From a bacterium (lineage in GTDB: Bacteria; Patescibacteriota; Minisyncoccia; Minisyncoccales; GWA2-46-15), in the NCBI GenBank assembly GCA_030704795.1, contig JAUYCZ010000021.1:1-37556 (forward strand): a stretch of DNA of 37,556 nucleotides. Direction: 5' to 3'. The number at the start of each line of letters is the position of its first letter. Within the stretch, counting starts at the first letter, position 1. The position numbers and the translations under genes were made by a program. This document shows, one piece after another, positions 18,616-25,298 of this stretch. The notes below the pieces were generated by a model that ran no database searches, was not told where the DNA came from, and worked only from the letters and a program-made list of their open reading frames with translations.

Positions 18616-19293
18616 TTAGATTAAATAAGCTAAATTATCATGCTTTTTCATATTTTTAATTTTTTCCAACGGTTGAAGATTCTTTAAACCCCAACACTCT
18701 TTGAATGCCGAATCGCTCGGCGAAATATAATTAAATGAGGATTTTGGTTTTATATGATCAACCACCCAGTAGCTACCATAGTTATCCCAATTCATTTTAG
18801 CGTCAAATCTCTTCTCTAGATATCGTATTAATTCTGTTAAGGTATAATTGACTAAAGTTTTCCACGTTTGCCCAGCCTTTTTATCCTTTAGACAACGAGA
18901 GATAGCCGAGCCCATATTTTCGTCAAGACGATATTTTGGATTTGTTTTTCTCTGGTATTTCCCCCACGCCCCCTTATACCGCAGTAGTTTCTTTTTATTT
19001 TCTCGATTATATTTTCTGTGACATCGTTGCAATCGGATCTTGTTGCGCTGATAATACTTTTTACATTGTTGCAGTATTCTATTTTTGTTTATCCGATACC
19101 ATTTCTTATGATATTGGGATACGCGCTCCTTATTGTTTTTATAATATTCTTTGTGTTGTAATCGTACCCTCTTCCGGTTTTTCTGGTACCATTTTTTGCC
19201 GTATAAAGACGTTCTTTTTAATATCCTCTCCTTATTTTTCTGATAATAAGCCTTTTTGTTTTGCCGCTCTTTTTCTTTATTCCTATAGGCCAT
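18616..19293 (-). CDS. HNH endonuclease with lysine-rich N-terminal repeats
   Basis: 225 residues in two parts. Residues 15-105 are a very basic array with aromatic pairs every 15 residues (W35/Y36, Y50/Y51, W65/Y66, Y80/Y81, Y95), each followed by an N-K-x-R pattern, such as YYQKNKERI and YYKNNKERV; they are likely helical DNA-binding repeats. The C-terminal domain (about 145-225) has the HNH pattern MNWDNYGSYWVVDHIKP, with D179-H180, then FKECWGLKNLQPL (N205) and N214, as in phage and giant-virus HNH endonucleases. Coding sequence is AT-rich (19 G+C of 60 in row 19081-19140). It lies between ssb and rpsR, next to repeat copies R3 and R4, and looks like an inserted selfish or phage-derived gene. 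It could be a free-standing homing-type nuclease; its target is unknown. Confidence 0.85.
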   Translation of the reverse strand: MAYRNKEKERQNKKAYYQKNKERILKRTSLYGKKWYQKNRKRVRLQHKEYYKNNKERVSQYHKKWYRINKNRILQQCKKYYQRNKIRLQRCHRKYNRENKKKLLRYKGAWGKYQRKTNPKYRLDENMGSAISRCLKDKKAGQTWKTLVNYTLTELIRYLEKRFDAKMNWDNYGSYWVVDHIKPKSSFNYISPSDSAFKECWGLKNLQPLEKIKNMKKHDNLAYLI

Positions 19294-19332
19294 AATCTGG
19301 TATATTTATTTCATCCAGGCATTCTTTGTTCG

Positions 19333-19372
19333 ATAGCGATCACGATATATCGGGCGGAGTACCGCCCGCTAT
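19333..19372. repeat. Palindromic repeat copy R3
   Basis: ATAGCG (19333-19338) and CGCTAT (19367-19372) enclose the core CGATATATCG and an inner hairpin GGGCGG-AGTA-CCGCCC. It lies upstream of the HNH gene in the ssb-HNH gap. Confidence 0.8.
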
Positions 19373-19399
19373 AAACAGAAAAACGCTGTGGCCAATATT

Positions 19400-19434
19400 A
19401 TAGCGAGTACGATATATCGAGCTCTGCTCGCTAT
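19400..19434. repeat. Palindromic repeat copy R4
   Basis: ATAGCGAG (19400-19407) and CTCGCTAT (19427-19434) form eight-base perfect arms around a segment with the core CGATATATCG. Copy R3 begins 67 bases to the left, so two copies lie in tandem beside the HNH gene. Confidence 0.85.
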
Positions 19435-19443
19435 TAATTAAGA

Positions 19444-20320
<877 letters not shown>

Positions 20321-20328
20321 ATATTTGT

Positions 20329-20357
20329 ATCTTACCAGAAAAAGATTTGTTTGACAA
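20329..20357 (-). promoter_or_regulatory. rpsF promoter, near-leaderless
   Basis: On the minus strand: TTGTCA (20357-20352), 17-base spacer, TAAGAT (20334-20329). The rpsF ATG begins at 20320, so transcription would start at most a couple of bases upstream of it. Confidence 0.6.
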
Positions 20358-20384
20358 GGAGATCAAATCCCCAAAATCTGTTAA

Positions 20385-20496
20385 ACCCCGTAGGAATCTC
20401 GAGTAAACCAATCGATTCTCAACGACCAAGAGGCGGAGCCGCCTATCGGCTTAGGCCAATTGTTGACGAAAGTTTGACCAAAGATTCCTACGGGGT
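20385..20496. repeat. Inverted repeat element, CCCCGTAGGAA family, copy 1
   Basis: Perfect 14-base arms: ACCCCGTAGGAATC at 20385-20398 and its complement GATTCCTACGGGGT at 20483-20496, with 84 bases between. The centre holds a second small hairpin (GGCGGAGCCGCC). It lies between the divergent rpsF and phosphohexomutase genes. Copy 2 is at 30291-30439. Confidence 0.75.
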
Positions 20497-20501
20497 AAAA
20501 T
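20474..20501 (+). promoter_or_regulatory. Probable leaderless promoter of the phosphohexomutase gene
   Basis: TTGACC (20474-20479), 16-base spacer, TAAAAT (20496-20501). Six bases separate the -10 box from ATG 20508. The right arm of the inverted repeat forms the spacer. Confidence 0.6.
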
Positions 20502-20507
20502 AGAGAT

Positions 20508-21905
20508 ATGAAACTTAACCCCGACATCTTCCGGGCCTACGACATCCGGGGCATCTACCCCAAAGACCTCACCGCCAAGGGGGTCTTGGCCATTACCCGG
20601 GCTTTTCTGGTTCTCTACCCCGGCTTGAAGAAGGTCGTCGTCAGCCACGACACGAGACAGAGTTCACCCCGCTTGGCCAAAACCATTGCCCGGACTTTAA
20701 AAGAGGCGGGCCGGGAGGTTATCTTTCTTGGCATCGCTCCCGATCCTCTGTTCTACTTTGCCATTCTCAACCTTGGCTTTGACGGGGGCATCATGGTTTC
20801 CGGCTCCCACAACCCGCCCGAGTACAACGGCTTGATGCTGCACGTCAGAAATAAAGGGGATCTGATCGGCCGCGATCTGGAGAAAATCCGGCAGATTGCT
20901 TTACAAGATAGGAAACCAATTAAGACGGGGGAAGGCAAGATCACCCTGCTCGACCCGACTTCAGACTATATCGATTATGTCACCCAAAGGATCAAGCTGA
21001 AAAAGCCCTTAAAGATCGTGGTAGACACGGGCAACGGGGCGATGGGCTATCTGCCGGCCAAGGTTTTCCAGCGGCTGGGCTGCCAGGTTTTCACTCTCTA
21101 CGGGGAGTTCGACGGTTCTTTCCCGCACCACTTGCCCGATCCCTACGAGAGAAAGAACCGGCTGGCCGCCAAGCGGGAGGTTTTGAAAAAGAAGTTTGAC
21201 CTGGGTTTTGTCTTTGACGGGGACGGCGACCGGGTGGCGGCTATTGATAACCAAGGACGATCGGTCGGCGGCGACTTCTGCTTTCTGATGCTGGCCCGTC
21301 AGGCTTTAAAAAAGAAAAAGGGAAGCATCGTGCACGACATGAGAGTCTCCCAAGCTTTCTTAGACGAGATGAAAAAAAGAAAGGTTAAAACCTACTTTTG
21401 CGTTTCCCACCACACGGCCATCATCGAAAAGATCAAGAAGGTCAAGGCTATTTTTGGGGGAGAGGTGACCCTGCACTTTCTTTTTCCCCAGGACTATTAC
21501 CTCTGCGACGAGGCCCTCTTCGCTTCTTTGAAGCTGGCCGAGATCGCCTCCAGCCAGAAAGACTTTGCCGCCTACATCGATACCCTGCCCCGCTGCCAAT
21601 CCAGCCCCGAGGTCTTCATTCCTTGTCCGGACCGGGAGAAGTTTAAGATCATCAAGAAGCTCCAGGACTATTTGAAGAAGAACAATTACGAATTTATCGA
21701 CATTGACGGCGCCAGGATCTCTTTCCCGCACGGCTGGGCCCTGGCCCGGGCGGCCAACACCACGCCCGTCATCAAGTGCCGCTTTGAAGGCGACACCCAG
21801 GAGCACTTGGTGGAAATAGAGAAGCAGGCTCTGGAGATCTTCGAGAAGGTGGGCATCCCGGTAACAAAAAAGACTTTTAAAGAACTGGGCTTAAAAAATC
21901 TCTAA
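20508..21905 (+). CDS. Phosphomannomutase/phosphoglucomutase family protein
   Basis: A 465-residue alpha-D-phosphohexomutase. It carries the family's four motifs: the phosphoserine loop SGSHNPPEYNG (S100), the metal loop DGDGDR at 237-242, the sugar-specificity loop GGEVTLHF at 317-324, and the phosphate-binding loop RAANTTPVIKCRFEG near 414-428. The specificity loop departs from the usual GGExSGH: serine-glycine is replaced by threonine-leucine, so whether it acts on glucose, mannose or glucosamine phosphates cannot be read off. Such enzymes feed sugar nucleotides for surface glycans, which fits the ligase-like pair in this window. It converges with trpS, the stops lying 7 bases apart. Confidence 0.88.
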   Translation: MKLNPDIFRAYDIRGIYPKDLTAKGVLAITRAFLVLYPGLKKVVVSHDTRQSSPRLAKTIARTLKEAGREVIFLGIAPDPLFYFAILNLGFDGGIMVSGSHNPPEYNGLMLHVRNKGDLIGRDLEKIRQIALQDRKPIKTGEGKITLLDPTSDYIDYVTQRIKLKKPLKIVVDTGNGAMGYLPAKVFQRLGCQVFTLYGEFDGSFPHHLPDPYERKNRLAAKREVLKKKFDLGFVFDGDGDRVAAIDNQGRSVGGDFCFLMLARQALKKKKGSIVHDMRVSQAFLDEMKKRKVKTYFCVSHHTAIIEKIKKVKAIFGGEVTLHFLFPQDYYLCDEALFASLKLAEIASSQKDFAAYIDTLPRCQSSPEVFIPCPDREKFKIIKKLQDYLKKNNYEFIDIDGARISFPHGWALARAANTTPVIKCRFEGDTQEHLVEIEKQALEIFEKVGIPVTKKTFKELGLKNL

Positions 21906-21912
21906 GTACCAA

Positions 21913-22887
21913 TTATACTAAGCCCGTTTTTTTGCGGACTTCTTCCATGGTCGATTGGGCAATTGAACGGGCTTTTTTCGCTCCTTGCGAGAGAATTTCC
22001 TTGACATAAACTTCTCTTTGGGCAAGTTCTTTGTGTTTTTTGCGGAAAGGCTCGAGGGTATCGATGACGACCTGGGCGAGAGCTTTTTTAAAATCGCTAT
22101 AACCCTTGGTCCGGAATTTTTTTTCAATTTTGGGAATTGGGGTTTCTGAAAGCAAGCTGTAAATTATTAAAAGGTTGGCAATTCCGGGTTTTTTAGTCGG
22201 GTCGTATTTTATTTCCCGGCCGGTGTCAGTGATGGCAGCCATGATTTTCTCTTTGATTTGATCTGGCTCGTCAAAGAGATAAAGGCAACTTCCCGGAATT
22301 GATTTTGACATCTTTTTCCGGGGGTCGGAGAGGGACATTATTTTCGCCCCCTCTTTCGTCAATTTGGTTTTAGGCTCGACAAAAACCTCGCCGAATCGTT
22401 TGTTAAATTGACGGGCGATCGTTCTCGCCAGCTCGACGTGCTGTTGCTGGTCTTGGCCCACCGGTACCACCTCGGTCTGGTAAAGCAGGATGTCCGCGGC
22501 CATGAGGATGGGGTAGTTGAGGAGGCCGGCGTTGAGGTCTTTCTGGAACTGCCGGGATTTTTCCTTGTACTGAGTCATTCTCAAGAGGTCGCCGACCGGC
22601 GTGACACAATTCAATATCCAGGCTAATTCGGTGTGCTCGGGAACATGAGATTGGACAAAGAGAATGGATTTTTCCGGATCAATACCCGAAGCCAGGTAAC
22701 AAACGGCCGCGTCCAAGACGTTTCGGGGCAGAGCCGAAGCTTGGTAGGGAGCGGTCATGGCGTGGAGGTCAACCACGCAGAAAACGCAATCTTCTTTTTC
22801 TTGAAGTTCTAAGAATTGTTTGATGGCGCCCAGATAGTTTCCGATGTGGAGGGCGCCCGTTGGTTGAATGCCGCTGAAAATCCTCAT
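21913..22887 (-). CDS. trpS: Tryptophanyl-tRNA synthetase
   Basis: 324 residues beginning MRIFSGIQPTGALHIGNYLGA, where GALHIGNY is the HIGH-type motif; GKMSKS appears as KKMSKS after the DPRK segment. The class I catalytic core and the helical anticodon-binding domain are complete, and length matches the usual 320-340. The start at 22887 is certain from the family; the open frame extends 49 residues further upstream into the RNase J gene but that part bears no likeness. It follows the RNase J stop by 7 bases and has a GAGG element ten bases upstream, so it is the last gene of the long minus-strand run. It charges tRNA-Trp. Confidence 0.97.
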   Translation of the reverse strand: MRIFSGIQPTGALHIGNYLGAIKQFLELQEKEDCVFCVVDLHAMTAPYQASALPRNVLDAAVCYLASGIDPEKSILFVQSHVPEHTELAWILNCVTPVGDLLRMTQYKEKSRQFQKDLNAGLLNYPILMAADILLYQTEVVPVGQDQQQHVELARTIARQFNKRFGEVFVEPKTKLTKEGAKIMSLSDPRKKMSKSIPGSCLYLFDEPDQIKEKIMAAITDTGREIKYDPTKKPGIANLLIIYSLLSETPIPKIEKKFRTKGYSDFKKALAQVVIDTLEPFRKKHKELAQREVYVKEILSQGAKKARSIAQSTMEEVRKKTGLV

Positions 22888-22894
22888 ATTTTTA

Positions 22895-24586
22895 TCATAC
22901 CTCAATAACAACAGGCAGAACCATGGGGCGCCGTTGCGTCTGCTGGTACAAAAATTCACCGACCTTATCTCTAATTTCTTCTTTAATGTAGGTCCAGTTG
23001 ACGGCGCCGCCGGAGCCGGCGGCCCGGTCGACAATAGTCACCACTTTCTTTCTGGTTTGGCGGAGCAATTCTTTAGATTCTCTCAGATAGACAAAGCCCC
23101 GGGAGATGATATCCGGAGAGCCGTGGACCTTGCCGGTTTGGCGGTCAATCGTAGTAATAATGACGAACATGCCGTCTTTGGCTAAAGTTTGCCTGTCCCT
23201 TAAAACGACTTCGCCAATATCGCCGATACCCAAGCCGTCAACAAAGACGTAGCCGGTATCAATTTTTTTATTCAAAACCTCGGCTGTTTTGTTGTGAAAT
23301 TCAATGATGGAACCGTTGTCTAAAACAAAAATGTTTTTTTCTGGGTAATTGATGCCCACCGCTAGCTTAGCCGCCTCTTTTAGGATGTAATGATTAGCAT
23401 AGACGGGGAGGAAGAAGTCCGGCTGAATTTGTTTGATCATCTTTTTAATGCTGTCGGCGTTGGAGTGGCCGCTGATGTGGACGTCCATAATGTCACTATG
23501 AACAACATTATCGCATTTTCTGTAAAGGCCGTCTTTTAGCCGCTGGATGGTTCTTTCGTTGCCCGGGATGACCGAAGAAGAGAAAACGATGGTGTCATTT
23601 TTCCTGATTTTGACGAATTTGTGGTTGTCACTGACGATCCGCGACAAAACGGCGTTGCCTTCGCCTTGAGCGCCGGTGCAGATAATAATGACTTTTTCTT
23701 CAGGATATTTGTTGATGCTGTTGATGGGGATGATGGTGCCGCCGCCAACTTTTATATAGCCCAGCTCTTTGGCAATCTCGACGTTCATTTTCATACTGTA
23801 CCCGTCCAGGGCGACTTTTTTGCCGATCTGTTTGGCATATTCCAAAAGATAATTGATTCTTTTTATTTGGGAAGCAAAAGTGCCGATAATGATTTTACCT
23901 TTAGCCTGGCTGATTAATTTTTCCAGATTGGCGTACATTTCTTTTTCCGAAATAATTTTCGGAGAGGTGTTGACAGCGCCTAAGCTTTCCAGCATCAGGA
24001 TTTTTGGTTTGGGCAGTTTGGCTAAATGATGATAAGTCAACGGCTCGCCGTTAACGGGATTTTTTTCCATTGTCCAGTCGCCCGGATGGATGATCGTTCC
24101 TTGCGGCGTGTTGATGATGACGCCCACCGCGTCCATGATAGAATGTTCAATTTCGAAAAAACCGATGCGGAATTTCCCAAAATTAAACCGGTCGTTAACG
24201 GAATTTATCCTAATGACGTTTAATCTCTTGGCCGAATTTTTTTCAAAATCCTCCATCCGTTTTTTTATCATGGCGATGGTCAAGTCGCGCCCCACGACCG
24301 GGGGATAGCCGAGTTTTGGCAAGAGCAAGGGAGCGGCGCCGATATGATCAAGATGGCCGTGGCTGAAAATGACGGCGCGGATATTTTTTTCCTTGCCTTT
24401 AAGATAACTGATGCTGGGAATAATATAGTCAATGCCCAGCATGTCTTCTTCCGGGAATTGAATGCCCATATCCAAGATGACGATGTCTTTTTCATATTCA
24501 AAGACGGTCATATTGCGGCCGACCTCTTCCTGCCCGCCCAAGGGGATTATTCTTAGCGCGCTTTCTTTTTGATGATATTTTTCCAT
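22895..24586 (-). CDS. rnj: Ribonuclease J, divergent
   Basis: 563 residues with metallo-beta-lactamase, beta-CASP and C-terminal domains. The metal motif SHGHLDH is at 75-81, the next ligands are H148 (EIEHSIMDAVG) and D170 (HPGDW), and the beta-CASP motif SGHSNAD is near 372-378. RNase J degrades mRNA 5' to 3' and matures rRNA. Where typical RNase J has P-x-H-G-E, with a metal-binding histidine, this protein reads LPVYANHY (393-400); tyrosine replaces the histidine and the glutamate is lost, although H399 lies three residues on. The usual SDSTNA after the metal site reads LESLGAVN. These may be lineage traits. The gene follows tRNA-Leu by 23 bases and has no SD. Confidence 0.9.
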   Translation of the reverse strand: MEKYHQKESALRIIPLGGQEEVGRNMTVFEYEKDIVILDMGIQFPEEDMLGIDYIIPSISYLKGKEKNIRAVIFSHGHLDHIGAAPLLLPKLGYPPVVGRDLTIAMIKKRMEDFEKNSAKRLNVIRINSVNDRFNFGKFRIGFFEIEHSIMDAVGVIINTPQGTIIHPGDWTMEKNPVNGEPLTYHHLAKLPKPKILMLESLGAVNTSPKIISEKEMYANLEKLISQAKGKIIIGTFASQIKRINYLLEYAKQIGKKVALDGYSMKMNVEIAKELGYIKVGGGTIIPINSINKYPEEKVIIICTGAQGEGNAVLSRIVSDNHKFVKIRKNDTIVFSSSVIPGNERTIQRLKDGLYRKCDNVVHSDIMDVHISGHSNADSIKKMIKQIQPDFFLPVYANHYILKEAAKLAVGINYPEKNIFVLDNGSIIEFHNKTAEVLNKKIDTGYVFVDGLGIGDIGEVVLRDRQTLAKDGMFVIITTIDRQTGKVHGSPDIISRGFVYLRESKELLRQTRKKVVTIVDRAAGSGGAVNWTYIKEEIRDKVGEFLYQQTQRRPMVLPVVIEV

Positions 24587-24609
24587 AGATTTAGTTTTTT
24601 GTTAGTTCG

Positions 24610-24693
24610 TGCCGGGAGCGGGAGTCGAACCCGCATGGAGTTGCCTCCACAGCGTTCTGAACGCTGCGCGTAAACCAGTTCCGCCACCCCGGC
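24610..24693 (-). tRNA. tRNA-Leu, anticodon CAG
   Basis: Read on the minus strand, the acceptor GCCGGGG pairs with TCCCGGC, with discriminator A at 24610. The anticodon stem CAGCG/CGCTG closes the loop TTCAGAA, so the anticodon is CAG (complement at 24657-24659), reading CUG. A long variable arm (TGGAG-GCAA-CTCCA) marks a class II tRNA, and the T arm is GCGGG-TTCGACT-CCCGC. No CCA is encoded. It sits between the isomerase and RNase J genes in the same orientation, so processing from a common transcript is plausible. Confidence 0.96.
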
Positions 24694-24717
24694 TTTTTGT
24701 TTTTTTGTAAAGTATTT

Positions 24718-24740
24718 TGTAAAGTATCTGATACTTTACA
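24718..24740. repeat. Perfect palindrome across the isomerase stop codon
   Basis: Eleven-base perfect arms, TGTAAAGTATC and its complement, around a single T. An extra copy of TTTTGTAAAGTAT precedes it on the plus strand (from about 24703). It overlaps the last codons of the cupin isomerase gene and may act as an mRNA 3' hairpin. Confidence 0.7.
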
Positions 24741-25296
24741 CTTGTCGCCGCAGAAAGCTTAAATCTTCGGGGATTGCTTTCAGGGGTTTTTTCTCTTTCA
24801 ATTTGGGGATTCTTTTGTAATTCTTATCTTTTTGCCAGCCCGAAACAGTGTAGTAATAACCGAAACCGTGTTGTCCTTCGATATTACGGTAATCGCTCTC
24901 GCATCTTTTGTCCATCCAGGTAGCGATTTTCAAATCTTTTTTCAGGGGGTTAATGGTAGTATGGGAATAGCCCGAAGGAGAAAGCACGGCCTGTCCTTTT
25001 TTGGCCCGGACAAAGTAGACATCCTCGATCTGGTTACCCTCGTCTTTCTGCAAGAGGAAGATGGCTTCTCCTTTTAAGACGAGAAGGAGTTCCCGGCACT
25101 CTGGAGGATGTTCGTGGCCTTTGGTTTTGGGAAACTCGGCTCCCAGCATTTTGGGGAAGATGACGGTTTCGTCATAGCGCAAATTCCTGCGGAATTTCAA
25201 GCCTCGCCAGACCTGATAGACGTTAAAATTGGGAGCCTTTTTGGCCCAACTCTGGTCAAAGAGAACCTCTTTTAAATCAGAGAGAGAGCGTTTCAT
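24736..25296 (-). CDS. Cupin-type glucose-6-phosphate isomerase
   Basis: 186 residues matching the archaeal/cupin PGI family (PF06560), whose members are about 190 residues. The metal-binding set H61-x-H63-x5-E69 lies in KGHEHPPECREL and the fourth ligand is H112 in PSGYSHTTIN. LKGEAIFLLQ and AKKGQAVLSP give the cupin strands. It would interconvert glucose-6-phosphate and fructose-6-phosphate, a step linked to the sugar metabolism that feeds the phosphohexomutase. ATG 25296 follows the preceding stop by 2 bases; a GTG at 25308 overlaps that gene and is less likely. The classical phosphoglucose isomerase is not in the window. Confidence 0.8.
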   Translation of the reverse strand: MKRSLSDLKEVLFDQSWAKKAPNFNVYQVWRGLKFRRNLRYDETVIFPKMLGAEFPKTKGHEHPPECRELLLVLKGEAIFLLQKDEGNQIEDVYFVRAKKGQAVLSPSGYSHTTINPLKKDLKIATWMDKRCESDYRNIEGQHGFGYYYTVSGWQKDKNYKRIPKLKEKKPLKAIPEDLSFLRRQV

Positions 25297-25298
25297 GG

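Noticed and set aside
18936-19295. Plus-strand frame opposite the HNH gene
   Set aside because: The periodic codons of the lysine-rich repeats on the minus strand create an open frame of Y/F/C-rich residues; there are no domain hallmarks.
22888-23034. 49-residue N-terminal extension of TrpRS
   Set aside because: The family starts at MRIFSGIQPTG; the extra residues are out-of-frame RNase J coding sequence.
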